Assembly: GCF_004000765.1 (NCBI RefSeq)
Contig: NZ_BILW01000038.1
Location: 1 to 62,378 of the forward strand
Length of the DNA stretch: 62,378 nt
Reading direction: 5' to 3'
From: Paenibacillus chondroitinus NBRC 15376
Lineage (GTDB): Bacteria > Bacillota > Bacilli > Paenibacillales > NBRC-103111
Translations under genes and position numbers: made by a program
Shown here: positions 7,517 to 16,256 of the stretch, piece by piece
Layout: each line of letters starts with the position of its first letter
How positions within the stretch are numbered: position 1 is the first letter of the stretch
The notes under the pieces: model-generated
What the model was told of the DNA's origin: nothing
What the model saw: the letters and a program-made list of their open reading frames with translations, nothing else
Databases searched by the model: none

Positions 7517-9649
7517 ATGAGTATTGCGCGAGAACCCGATCTGAAGGAAGTTAAAGAGCTCAAGGAACAAAAGGAACTCAAAGAGATTTCGACCAAATAC
7601 TTAAATCGTGACTTAAGCTGGATCGAATTCAACTGGCGAGTTCTGGAGGAAGCTCAAGATCCAAGCACTCCACTGCTTGAGCGTGTGAAATTTCTGGCTA
7701 TCGTATCTAGCAATCTCGACGAGTTCATGAGTGTTCGTGTTGCAGGTCTGAAGGATCAAATTAAAGCTGGATATACGAAAAAAGATTTTACCGGCTACAC
7801 GCCTGCGGGGCTAATCAAACGGATTATGAAACGCACGAACAAAATGGTGAATGAACAATACAAAACGTATCGCGAAGTCACGAGATTGTTGACGAGAGAA
7901 GGCATCGTGTTCACCGAATACGAGGACTTGAATACGAGTCAGAAGAAAGCGATGGATGCTTACTACCACGATATTATTTTTCCGGTATTAACGCCGATGG
8001 CCGTGGACCAGAGCCGACCGTTCCCACTCGTACATAATCATTCTGTTTATTTGGCTGTCCTGCTCATCCGAGAAGGCGATGATCCGGATGATGAGCCGTA
8101 TTTTGCCATTGTTCAAGTTCCTAGCAATTTATCCCGTTATATTTCCGTACCTTCACGGCCTAATAGCAAGAAACAGGAATTTATTCTTATTGAAGAATTA
8201 ATGGAGCATCATATACAATCGTTGTTCAGCGGATATATCCCCATTTCCGTTCATGGCTTCAGGGTGACTCGTAATGCCGATTTAACGCTCAATGAAGAAG
8301 GGGCCGAAGATCTGCTTGAGGAGATCGAGAAAGAGCTAAGACGCAGGCGCTGGGGCTCTCCTGTGCGGCTTGAGGTTCAAGAAGGCATTCACCCTTATGC
8401 GCTTGCCCAATTGCAGGAAGAGTTCGAAATCGAAGAACAGACCTTTGAAATCGACGGTCCGATCGATATCACTTATTTTATGAAACTGGCGAATACGCTA
8501 AATGGTTTTGAAAATCTTCGCTACCCGCGGATCAACCCCAAATATCCGGTCGAATTTGAGGATGAAGTGGATTTCTTTGATGTATTGAAGCAAAAGGATG
8601 TTCTCGTTCATCACCCTTATGAAACTTTTGATGCCGTGACGGATTTCATTGTTCATGCGGCCTATGACCCTAAAGTGCTTGCGATTAAAATGACCTTGTA
8701 CCGCGCAAGCGGGAACTCGCTGATCATTCAATCCTTGGCAAGAGCTGCGGAATCCGGCAAGCAGGTTACGGTCGTTGTGGAGCTCAAGGCACGTTTCGAC
8801 GAAGAACGGAATATCGCTTGGGCGAGAATGCTGGAGAAGTCAGGGTGTCATGTCGTTTATGGACTTGTCGGGCTAAAGACACACGCCAAAATTACCTTGG
8901 TCGTACGCCAAGAAGAGAATACCCTCCGCCGATATGTGCATGTGGGGACTGGGAATTATAATGACATTACAGCCCGTCTCTACACGGATGTAGGGCTTTT
9001 CACTTCCAATAGTGTCATTGGCGAGGATGCTTCTGCGTTGTTCAATGAAATTACCGGCTACTCGGCTCCGCATGACTGGCAGTCTTTTGCCGTAGCTCCC
9101 ACAGATCTTAAAGATAAGCTGTTCGAGCTGATTGAAAGGGAAGCGGCCCATGCGAGAGAAGGCAAACCGGCGAAAATCATTGCCAAAATGAATTCACTGT
9201 CGAATCAGGAAATGGTGGATGCGCTGTATGCCGCGTCGCAGGCAGGCGTGAAGATTGAATTAATTGTTCGCGGCGTCTGCTGCTTGCGTCCGGGAGTTCC
9301 GGGACTTAGTGAGAATATTACGGTGCGGAGTATCGTAGACAGGTTCCTGGAGCATTCACGGATTTACTATTTCCAAAATGGCGGTCTCGTTGATGTTTAT
9401 TTATCTTCCGCGGATTGGATGACACGGAATTTGACGCGTCGAATTGAATTGATGTGTCCGGTTATTGACCCGCAGATGAAGAAGATGATGATTTCGATTC
9501 TGAACGTCAGTCTGAATGATAATGTGAAAGCCAGAGAGCTTATGTCCAACGGCATGTATACCAGCATAAAAAATGAACTGACCCCTTATCGGAGCCAGTT
9601 CGAGGCCATGAAAATTACGTCTTGGAAAAAACTCCAGCTTGAATCTTAA
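7517..9649 (+). CDS. ppk: polyphosphate kinase 1
   Basis: A 710-residue PPK1 that reversibly moves the terminal phosphate of ATP onto polyphosphate. Domains in order: charged N-terminal extension (KEVKELKEQKELKEI), helical N domain with YLNRDLSWIEFN and SSNLDEFMSVR, head domain, then two phospholipase-D-like catalytic domains. The phospho-accepting His is His456 (GLKTHAKI) and the second catalytic His is His475 (VHVGTGNYND). The start follows TTGGAGG. It runs tail to tail into ppx with 35 shared bases, so the synthesising and degrading enzymes of one polymer face each other. Confidence 0.97.
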   Translation: MSIAREPDLKEVKELKEQKELKEISTKYLNRDLSWIEFNWRVLEEAQDPSTPLLERVKFLAIVSSNLDEFMSVRVAGLKDQIKAGYTKKDFTGYTPAGLIKRIMKRTNKMVNEQYKTYREVTRLLTREGIVFTEYEDLNTSQKKAMDAYYHDIIFPVLTPMAVDQSRPFPLVHNHSVYLAVLLIREGDDPDDEPYFAIVQVPSNLSRYISVPSRPNSKKQEFILIEELMEHHIQSLFSGYIPISVHGFRVTRNADLTLNEEGAEDLLEEIEKELRRRRWGSPVRLEVQEGIHPYALAQLQEEFEIEEQTFEIDGPIDITYFMKLANTLNGFENLRYPRINPKYPVEFEDEVDFFDVLKQKDVLVHHPYETFDAVTDFIVHAAYDPKVLAIKMTLYRASGNSLIIQSLARAAESGKQVTVVVELKARFDEERNIAWARMLEKSGCHVVYGLVGLKTHAKITLVVRQEENTLRRYVHVGTGNYNDITARLYTDVGLFTSNSVIGEDASALFNEITGYSAPHDWQSFAVAPTDLKDKLFELIEREAAHAREGKPAKIIAKMNSLSNQEMVDALYAASQAGVKIELIVRGVCCLRPGVPGLSENITVRSIVDRFLEHSRIYYFQNGGLVDVYLSSADWMTRNLTRRIELMCPVIDPQMKKMMISILNVSLNDNVKARELMSNGMYTSIKNELTPYRSQFEAMKITSWKKLQLES

Positions 9650-11150
9650 GTTTGAGGCCCCACGCTTTTTCGAAATCTTTGGTTATGGCTGCGAGCTCTT
9701 TTAACTCTAAGATCGGATTGTGTACGCAGAGCAGTTTGAGCGTCAAGGACGTATCGGATCGTGTAACAACCAGCTTTTGAACAGGTTGAGTTTCACTGTG
9801 ATCCAGCGCAGTTGCAAGCTTTAGGAGCGTGCCTAACTTTACAATCAACATCTCGTCGGATTCTTTCAACAAATCCTTGTAAGCAAGGGATTGCTGATGG
9901 GTCCGGCTTTTTGTTTTGTACGTCGCGATGAGCGAGCAGATCACGATCTCACGATGCGTGAGCCCATCGATGCGGGCATTTGCTAGCATATACTGCGTAT
10001 GCTTTAGATATTGATAATAGTGTACACTGACACCAATACGATGCAGGAGCGCGGCAGTGTGTAGATAACGCCAACTGCCTTCTTCAAGGTTCGCGTGAAC
10101 CTCAAGCTTGTCATAGAGCAGCATGGCAAGCTGGTCGACGCGTCGAACATGCTTCTCCGCTCCATTGGGATGAAGGCACAGCAAGTTGTGGATGCTGGCT
10201 TCCAGGACATCCTGCTTAATGGGGTTCTTGGGATCGAACATCTCGAAGAATATACCGTCTCGCAGTCCCGAACCGCTGACGATGCACTGGGAGGCATTTG
10301 CAGCTTGGAACAAGGTATCTAAAATAAGAAGTCCCGGCACGATAATATCGGAGCGTTCTTTGGATAGGCCGTCGACTTTCTTTCTCTTTTCGATGGGAAG
10401 GGAAGACAGCAGGGTGACGAAGGATCGAAGCTCTCCGGGCTTCAGTTCGTAGTTATGCGCAAGCTGCAGGGAATACTTCGATCGTTTCTGGCTCATTTTG
10501 CCGAGCGTTCGAATCGTACCGCCGAGTCCGATCATCGGCAGATTCGGAGACTGGGTAATCCAGGGGTGATCGGCGATCGCCTCTTCAACCATGCGACGAA
10601 TATCGGCTGCCCCTTGTTCCGTGAGATTCGCGTTTTTCATAAATTGATGCGTTGTGTTCACGGCACCGAATGGAAAGGACACACTGTTCATCAGCTTCCG
10701 ATCGCGCAGTAAAGTTACCTCTGTGCTGCCGCCGCCAATGTCAATGACGAGAGCGTCCCGAATATCAATGGTGTTGATGACTCCCAAATAGCCATAGCGT
10801 GCTTCTTCCGATCCGCTGAGCACTTCGATCTGCAGGCTGGTCTGTTCCTCAAGGACACGTACGATCTCTTCTGAATTGACCGCGTTGCGAATGGCTGCAG
10901 TTGCCACGGCTCTAACCGTTTGAACTTCATGTACCCGGCATAAAAGCGCATAATGCGAAAGAATGGGGACAATAGAAATAATATCTTTGCTATGTAAAAT
11001 GCCATCATAACCGATGCGTTCGCTAAGCCTTGCGGAATCCTTGTGCTCGCTTACAACACGGTAGGCTCCAAGCTCATTGATTTCATAGATCACGAGTCGT
11101 ATCGAGTTGGACCCGATATCGATGATGCCGATTTTTGTGCCGCTGCTCAT
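9615..11150 (-). CDS. ppx: exopolyphosphatase, Ppx/GppA family
   Basis: A 511-residue enzyme expected to release phosphate from polyphosphate ends or act on pppGpp. The N-terminal half is an actin-like ATPase fold: phosphate-1 motif IIDIGSNSIRLVIYEI (residues 9-24) and a second loop DIGGGSTEVTLL near residue 141. The C-terminal ~190 residues are an HD-type helical domain (YLHTAALLHRIG). AAGGAG lies upstream of the ATG. Its 3' end overlaps that of ppk by 35 bases, a layout that could allow antisense interference between the two. I cannot tell polyphosphate from pppGpp preference. Confidence 0.93.
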   Translation of the reverse strand: MSSGTKIGIIDIGSNSIRLVIYEINELGAYRVVSEHKDSARLSERIGYDGILHSKDIISIVPILSHYALLCRVHEVQTVRAVATAAIRNAVNSEEIVRVLEEQTSLQIEVLSGSEEARYGYLGVINTIDIRDALVIDIGGGSTEVTLLRDRKLMNSVSFPFGAVNTTHQFMKNANLTEQGAADIRRMVEEAIADHPWITQSPNLPMIGLGGTIRTLGKMSQKRSKYSLQLAHNYELKPGELRSFVTLLSSLPIEKRKKVDGLSKERSDIIVPGLLILDTLFQAANASQCIVSGSGLRDGIFFEMFDPKNPIKQDVLEASIHNLLCLHPNGAEKHVRRVDQLAMLLYDKLEVHANLEEGSWRYLHTAALLHRIGVSVHYYQYLKHTQYMLANARIDGLTHREIVICSLIATYKTKSRTHQQSLAYKDLLKESDEMLIVKLGTLLKLATALDHSETQPVQKLVVTRSDTSLTLKLLCVHNPILELKELAAITKDFEKAWGLKLKIQAGVFSKT

Positions 11151-11384
11151 GTATTTGCTCCTTTATCCGAGAAATCACTGATGCTTGCCTACATTGTATC
11201 AAGGGAAAGGCGACTCGACAAACTTTTGCAAATTTCTTGTATAATTCGGGGAAATAAACAAAAACTTGTAGCGTGTGTTTTTCGTTGTGAAGCAAAATAA
11301 AATGGCTTTTTTGTGTCAAAAAGATTCTTTATGGTAGTGATAATGAAGTTTTATGTCCTCTTTTGTTCACTTACCGAGTAAAAT

Positions 11385-11400
11385 ACTTTATTATTAAAGT
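11385..11400 (+). promoter_or_regulatory. palindromic operator-like site upstream of citZ
   Basis: ACTTTATTATTAAAGT has perfect 6-bp arms and sits 50 bases before the citZ ATG, overlapping a possible -10 (TATTAT, 11389-11394). CcpC- or CcpA-type control of citZ is known in Bacillus; assignment to either is inference only. Confidence 0.35.
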
Positions 11401-11449
11401 TAGGAAAAAAGCAATTTTTTGCTAATAGAGTAGCTAAGGAGAGATTCCA

Positions 11450-12562
11450 ATGACTGCAACCAAAGGTTTAGAAGGAATTGTAGCCACGACCTCGTCGATT
11501 AGCTCCATTGTAGATGGAGTGTTAACATATCGCGGGATTGATATTGATGACCTCGCAGAAAATGCGACATTTGAAGAAGTAATTTATTTGCTTTGGTTCG
11601 GCAAACTCCCTAACCAAGCTGAGCTTGAGAAACTGCAAAGCGACCTGAACGCTTATAGCAAGGTGCCTGATGCGGTGATCAACCAGTTGAAAACATTCCC
11701 TAAAGATGTTAATTCCATGGCTGCGCTTCGCACGGCTGTTTCCGCTCTTGCTCTGTACGATGAAGAAGCGAACGACCTGAGCCAAGAATCCAACGTTCGT
11801 AAAGCGATCAAATTGCAAGCGCAAATCCCTGGCATCATTGCAGCATTCGCTCGTATCCGTGAAGGTAAAGAACCGCTAGCTTCCCCAGGATATTCTTCCG
11901 TTGCGGCTAACTTCTTGTACCAATTGACGGGTAAAGAGCCGGACAAAGTTGCGATTGAAGCTTTGGACAAAGCGCTAGTGCTTCACGCTGACCACGAATT
12001 GAATGCATCGACATTCGCGGCGCGCGTAACTGTTGCAACACTTACTGACATTTATTCCGGTATTACTTCAGCTATCGGCACGCTCAAAGGACCTCTTCAT
12101 GGCGGTGCGAACGAAGCTGTTATGGCTATGCTGGAAGAGATCGGTACTGTAGAGAACGTAGTTCCTTACATTAACGGCAAATTAGAGCGTAAAGACAAAA
12201 TCATGGGCTTCGGCCACCGTGTTTACAAAAACGGAGATCCGCGTGCGAAGCACTTGCAAAAAATGTCTTACGAGCTTGGCAAATTGACTGGCAACCTGAA
12301 ATGGTACGAAATGTCCGTCAAAGCAGATGAACTGGTGACAGGACTTAAAGGCTTGAAACCGAATGTAGACTTCTACTCCGCTTCGGTCTACACAACACTT
12401 GAAATCCCGCGCGACCTGTTCACACCGATCTTCGCGATCAGCCGTACATCCGGTTGGACTGCACACATTCTTGAGCAGTACGAAAACAACCGCTTGATCC
12501 GTCCGCGCGCTGAGTACACAGGCCCGGTTAACCAAAAATACATTCCGATTAGCGCTCGCTAA
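11450..12562 (+). CDS. citZ: citrate synthase
   Basis: A 370-residue citrate synthase that condenses oxaloacetate and acetyl-CoA, the entry step of the TCA cycle. The usual small Gram-positive form is seen. Catalytic residues in view are the His in HADHELNAST, His217 in LHGGANEAVM, the GFGHRVYK loop, and an Asp in NVDFYSASVY. The Arg in ISRTSGWTAH near the C-terminus binds substrate. AAGGAGAG lies before the ATG. It heads the citZ-icd-mdh cluster, but a 361-bp gap with hairpins separates it from icd, so the cluster may have internal regulation. Confidence 0.97.
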   Translation: MTATKGLEGIVATTSSISSIVDGVLTYRGIDIDDLAENATFEEVIYLLWFGKLPNQAELEKLQSDLNAYSKVPDAVINQLKTFPKDVNSMAALRTAVSALALYDEEANDLSQESNVRKAIKLQAQIPGIIAAFARIREGKEPLASPGYSSVAANFLYQLTGKEPDKVAIEALDKALVLHADHELNASTFAARVTVATLTDIYSGITSAIGTLKGPLHGGANEAVMAMLEEIGTVENVVPYINGKLERKDKIMGFGHRVYKNGDPRAKHLQKMSYELGKLTGNLKWYEMSVKADELVTGLKGLKPNVDFYSASVYTTLEIPRDLFTPIFAISRTSGWTAHILEQYENNRLIRPRAEYTGPVNQKYIPISAR

Positions 12563-12597
12563 TTCGTTTGAATTAGATGTAAACTCAAGGTGCGGGC

Positions 12598-12670
12598 AGT
12601 TCGGTACCAAAGCTTCAGGGACTTATGTTTCCTGGGGTGTACCGCAACTCCCGTCACTTTTTGTGTGTCT
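12598..12670 (+). terminator. hairpin after citZ, possible terminator or attenuator
   Basis: AGTT.CGGTACC pairs with GGTGTACCG.AACT around an inner CAGG/CCTG stem, followed shortly by CACTTTTTG. The rest of the citZ-icd gap (to 12923) holds an inverted repeat CTTTACTAC (12685-12693) / GTAGTAAAG (12727-12735) and AT-rich sequence, with no credible gene. Confidence 0.5.
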
Positions 12671-12923
12671 GCCACTCTTCTGCCCTTTACTACGTGACGA
12701 GTAAAATTTTTAAAATTGATCTCTTTGTAGTAAAGTAGCTAGTGGAGTGCTTGATAGTGCCTGGAGAAACGTAGTGCCCGCCTTTATAATCGATTTATTT
12801 ACATATAAAATTTGTTCAAAATAATTGATTATAAGAAGCGGTCGGAAGGCATTATCAAAAGCATGGAACGCAATGCACTACATGAACTCGTATCATTTTA
12901 AACAAATCTTAGGAGGAACTATC

Positions 12924-14222
12924 ATGCCACAATTCGAATCTTACGAACTGCCAACAGAAGGTCAAAAAATTACCATCGAGAATGGCGTTCTGCAAGTACC
13001 TAACAACCCAATCATTCCTTACATTGAAGGTGACGGTACAGGTCCTGACATCTGGGCGGCTTCCGTACGCGTTCTTGATGCTGCTGTAGAGAAAGCTTAC
13101 AAAGGCGAGAAAAAAATCGCTTGGTACGAAGTTTTCGCAGGAGAGAAAGCTTTTAACAAATTCAACAACTGGTTGCCTAACGATACATTAACAGCTATGC
13201 GCGAATACATCGTGTCCATCAAAGGACCTCTGACTACACCAATCGGTGGCGGTATTCGTTCCCTGAACGTTGCGCTTCGTCAAGAACTTGATCTATACGT
13301 ATGTTCCCGTCCGGTTCGTTACTTCAACGGCGTTCCTTCACCAGTTAAACGTCCTGAGTTGGTTGACATGGTTATTTTCCGTGAAAACACAGAAGATATC
13401 TATGCAGGTATCGAGTGGGAAGCTGGTTCCGACGCAGTTAAGAAAGTTATTTCCTTCTTGCAAAACGAAATGGGCGTTAAGAAAATCCGTTTCCCAGAAA
13501 CTTCCGGTATCGGTGTAAAACCAGTATCTTCCGAAGGTTCTGAGCGCCTAGTTCGCGCGGCTATTGAGTATGCTATCAAACATGGCCGTAAAACAGTTAC
13601 ATTGGTCCACAAAGGCAACATCATGAAGTTCACAGAAGGCGCGTTCAAAAACTGGGGTTACGAGTTGGCTGAGCGTGAATTCGGCGACAAAACCTTCACA
13701 TGGGCTCAATACGACCGCATCAAAGAAGAGCAAGGCGCAGAAGCAGCTAACAAAGCTCAAAAAGATGCAGAAGCTGCTGGCAAAATCATCGTAAAAGATG
13801 CGATTGCTGACATCGCGTTGCAACAAGTATTGACACGTCCAACTGATTTTGATGTTATTGCAACATTGAACTTGAACGGTGACTACCTGTCTGATGCACT
13901 TGCTGCACAAGTAGGCGGTATCGGTATCGCTCCAGGAGCAAACATCAACTACTTGACTGGTCACGCGATCTTCGAAGCTACACATGGTACAGCTCCTAAA
14001 TACGCAGGTCTTGACGTTGTTAACCCAGGTTCCGTAATCCTTTCCGGCGTAATGCTTCTTGAGCACCTTGGCTGGCTGGAAGCAGCTCAATTGATCTACA
14101 AAGGCTTGGAAACTTCGATCAACAACAAAACCGTTACTTATGACTTTGCTCGCTTGATGGATGGCGCAACTGAAATTAAATGCTCCGAATTCGCGAACGA
14201 AATCATCAAAAACATGGCTTAA
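12924..14222 (+). CDS. icd: isocitrate dehydrogenase, NADP-dependent
   Basis: A 432-residue enzyme that oxidises isocitrate to 2-oxoglutarate. I start it at 12924 because AGGAGGAAC is 8 bases upstream; the reading frame stays open to 12825 but without a binding site. Motifs: IPYIEGDGTGPDIW near the N-terminus, the substrate loop GGGIRSLNVALRQ with Ser113 at the position phosphorylated by IDH kinase in E. coli, and the C-terminal NAD(P)-site region GTAPKYAGLDVVNP. Followed by mdh after 57 bases with no terminator. Confidence 0.97.
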   Translation: MPQFESYELPTEGQKITIENGVLQVPNNPIIPYIEGDGTGPDIWAASVRVLDAAVEKAYKGEKKIAWYEVFAGEKAFNKFNNWLPNDTLTAMREYIVSIKGPLTTPIGGGIRSLNVALRQELDLYVCSRPVRYFNGVPSPVKRPELVDMVIFRENTEDIYAGIEWEAGSDAVKKVISFLQNEMGVKKIRFPETSGIGVKPVSSEGSERLVRAAIEYAIKHGRKTVTLVHKGNIMKFTEGAFKNWGYELAEREFGDKTFTWAQYDRIKEEQGAEAANKAQKDAEAAGKIIVKDAIADIALQQVLTRPTDFDVIATLNLNGDYLSDALAAQVGGIGIAPGANINYLTGHAIFEATHGTAPKYAGLDVVNPGSVILSGVMLLEHLGWLEAAQLIYKGLETSINNKTVTYDFARLMDGATEIKCSEFANEIIKNMA

Positions 14223-14279
14223 TCATTTTTAACGCTCCAAGGGTACGATAACTAATCATTATTAGGAGGCACATCTCAA

Positions 14280-15221
14280 ATGGCAATCCGTCGTAATAAA
14301 ATTACTGTTGTCGGTGCAGGCTTCACAGGAGCAACAACTGCTCTTATGCTAGCTCAAAAAGAACTTGGTAATGTTGTTCTTCTAGATATCCCGCAATTGG
14401 AAAACCCTACAAAAGGGAAAGCGCTCGACATGCTCGAAGCTGGCCCGGTTCAAGGTTACGACGCACAAATCACTGGTACTTCCAGTTATGCAGATGCAGC
14501 TGATTCCGATATCGTGATCATCACCGCGGGTATCGCCCGTAAACCGGGAATGAGCCGCGATGATCTGGTAAACACGAATGCAGGTATCGTGAAATCCGTT
14601 TGTGAAAATGTAAAAGAAGTGGCTCCAAACTCCATCGTTATCATCTTGAGTAATCCGGTTGATGCAATGACTTATGTTGCCTATCAAGCTCTGGGCTTCC
14701 CGAAAAACCGAGTAATCGGCCAATCGGGTGTACTGGATACTGCTCGTTACTTGACGTTCATCTCACAAGAGTTGAATGTATCGGTTGAGGATGTTAAAGG
14801 AGTTGTGATCGGCGGACACGGCGATGACATGGTTCCACTTGTTCGTTACACTTACGCAGGCGGAGTGCCAATTGAGAAGCTGATTCCAGCTGACCGTATT
14901 GAAGCCATTGTACAACGGACTCGTACGGGCGGCGGCGAGATTGTTAACCTGCTAGGTAACGGTAGTGCATACTACGCGCCAGCAGCGTCCCTTGTGCAAA
15001 TGACTGAAGCTATTTTAAAAGATAAAAAACGTATCATTCCTACAATCGCTCTTCTTGAAGGCGAATATGGCTATGATAACTTGTTCATGGGCGTTCTGAC
15101 TGTCCTTGGTGGGAATGGTATCGAGAAAATTATGGATATCGAACTGACGGACGCAGAAAAATCAGCTTTGGACAAAACAGCAGCCTCTGTTCGCAGCGTA
15201 ATTAAAGTTGTAACAGGCTAA
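14280..15221 (+). CDS. mdh: malate dehydrogenase (LDH-like, NAD-dependent)
   Basis: A 313-residue enzyme that interconverts malate and oxaloacetate. It has a Rossmann N-terminus VVGAGFTGATTALMLA (Phe instead of the usual Asn/Asp in GAGxxG), the substrate loop IARKPGMSRDDL with Arg residues, and the catalytic His180 in GGHGDDMVPL. It belongs to the lactate-dehydrogenase-like MDH branch found in Bacillus. AGGAGGCAC precedes the ATG. It ends the TCA operon with a clear terminator. Confidence 0.97.
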   Translation: MAIRRNKITVVGAGFTGATTALMLAQKELGNVVLLDIPQLENPTKGKALDMLEAGPVQGYDAQITGTSSYADAADSDIVIITAGIARKPGMSRDDLVNTNAGIVKSVCENVKEVAPNSIVIILSNPVDAMTYVAYQALGFPKNRVIGQSGVLDTARYLTFISQELNVSVEDVKGVVIGGHGDDMVPLVRYTYAGGVPIEKLIPADRIEAIVQRTRTGGGEIVNLLGNGSAYYAPAASLVQMTEAILKDKKRIIPTIALLEGEYGYDNLFMGVLTVLGGNGIEKIMDIELTDAEKSALDKTAASVRSVIKVVTG

Positions 15222-15236
15222 TTGGATAACAAGCAA

Positions 15237-15272
15237 AGAGTCGGTCTCCCACAAGGGGACTGGCTCTTTTTT
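15237..15272 (+). terminator. mdh terminator
   Basis: AGAGTC.GTCTCCC (15237-15250), loop ACAA, GGGGAC.GGCTCT (15255-15267), then six T. Confidence 0.88.
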
Positions 15273-15290
15273 GTTGATTGCATAGGACGC

Positions 15291-15539
15291 CGCGGTTCTC
15301 TTCTCTGACAGACAGACAGTTTTCATTGGATGAATTCCAATAAGAGGGCATGTATAATGGCTTAATTGATCATCTCGTTGGATGAAATCCAATGAGGTGT
15401 TCGAGTTTGCCATCTATTGAGGTGCTTTTAGGGGGTTACATTGGATTTGAATCCAATAGAAAGGAGAATTTATGATCATAACGGATACTTTCGTTGGATT
15501 TCATCCAATGAAAAAGCAGAGAGACTATTAAGAATCGCG
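15291..15539. repeat. four-palindrome intergenic element, TTGGAT type
   Basis: Four hairpins: 15325-15341 (ATTGGA/TCCAAT), 15374-15396 (10-bp stem, loop GAA), 15440-15457 (ATTGGAT/ATCCAAT) and 15489-15513 (11-bp stem, loop TTC). Their centres are 52, 63.5 and 52.5 bp apart. The outer edges look inverted too (CGCGGTTCT at 15291, AGAATCGCG at 15531), giving a ~249-bp, roughly palindromic element. The same spacing recurs at 38329-38568 and 62050-62306 with another core sequence. It makes up most of the 538-bp gap after mdh. Confidence 0.75.
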
Positions 15540-15543
15540 AAAG

Positions 15544-15660
15544 ATGAAGTATCCCATTGCCAACCCTCCGGGTTATGTGCGGATCAAGAGATTTGAGCCT
15601 GCACTGGTTGATTGGGCTAGTTATGACAGAGTTGGTCACATTTATATGGAGATATGGTGA
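15544..15660 (+). CDS. possible 38-residue peptide
   Basis: ATG at 15544 to TGA at 15660 encodes a 38-residue peptide (MKYPIANPPGYVRIKRFEPA...) with reasonable codon use. The upstream GCGAAAG is a weak ribosome binding site. It begins right after the palindromic element. I do not recognise it; it may be a remnant or chance. Confidence 0.2.
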   Translation: MKYPIANPPGYVRIKRFEPALVDWASYDRVGHIYMEIW

Positions 15661-15687
15661 AAAAGAACAATTGTTGACATCGCTTTC

Positions 15688-15716
15688 TTGTCCCAAAGAA
15701 AGGTATTCGGTATACT
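15688..15716 (+). promoter_or_regulatory. promoter of the small membrane protein gene
   Basis: TTGTCC (15688-15693), 17-bp spacer, TATACT (15711-15716), 44 bases before the ATG. Confidence 0.55.
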
Positions 15717-15759
15717 TACATAAGAACGATTCTAATTCAAAATTGCGGAGGTTATTAGA

Positions 15760-16188
15760 ATGTATCAAGTCATGATTTTTTTACATGTGCTTAGTGCCTT
15801 GCTGCTTGGCGTATACGTCGTGTTCCCGTTCATTGTGGGACGTGCCGCAACGTTAACTGGCGCTGCATTAGAGGGCTTTATGGGGCTGCTGTCTACGTTA
15901 AACCGAGTAGGACAATTTTCATTAATCGTGACCTTCATCACAGGCGGAGCTATGGTCTCCAAAGTTGAAGTGTCCGTATTGTGGATGGTGCTGGCGGTTG
16001 TGCTTCTTCTTATCGTGGGAGCAGTAACCGGCATGATCGGTGGAAGAATCAAGAAGTTGGCAGCTAACGCCAAGGCAGGAAACAACACGGCAACGGATGC
16101 TGCGAAAATCAAAACATTCAGCTGGATTGCGGCAGTAGCTGTAGTAGTTGCTATCTTGTTCATGACGAATCCTCAAATATTGGCCTAG
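15760..16188 (+). CDS. small four-helix membrane protein
   Basis: A 142-residue integral membrane protein with hydrophobic segments near residues 4-28, 45-65, 72-95 and 122-138. A basic loop (RIKKLAANAKAG) follows the third helix. GCGGAGG precedes the ATG. It resembles small DUF2269-like bacterial membrane proteins only in general layout, and I assign no function. It stands alone with its own promoter and a strong terminator, and converges on the HD-domain gene. Confidence 0.75.
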   Translation: MYQVMIFLHVLSALLLGVYVVFPFIVGRAATLTGAALEGFMGLLSTLNRVGQFSLIVTFITGGAMVSKVEVSVLWMVLAVVLLLIVGAVTGMIGGRIKKLAANAKAGNNTATDAAKIKTFSWIAAVAVVVAILFMTNPQILA

Positions 16189-16195
16189 AAATAAA

Positions 16196-16240
16196 GGGGC
16201 TGTTCCAAGCGTAGAGATTTCTACGTTTGGAACAGCCCTT
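16196..16240. terminator. strong convergent terminator
   Basis: GGGCTGTTCCAA.CGTAGA pairs with TCTACG.TTGGAACAGCCC (19-bp arms, 4-nt loop), then TTCTTC. It lies between two convergent genes. The T-run is weak on either strand, but the stem is very stable. Confidence 0.75.
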
Positions 16241-16256
16241 CTTCATTAAGGTGTGA

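Noticed and set aside
15291..15539. CRISPR array as an explanation for the evenly spaced palindromes
   Set aside because: Only four units, each differing in flank, with unequal 52/63/52 spacing and palindromic cores; no cas genes in the window.
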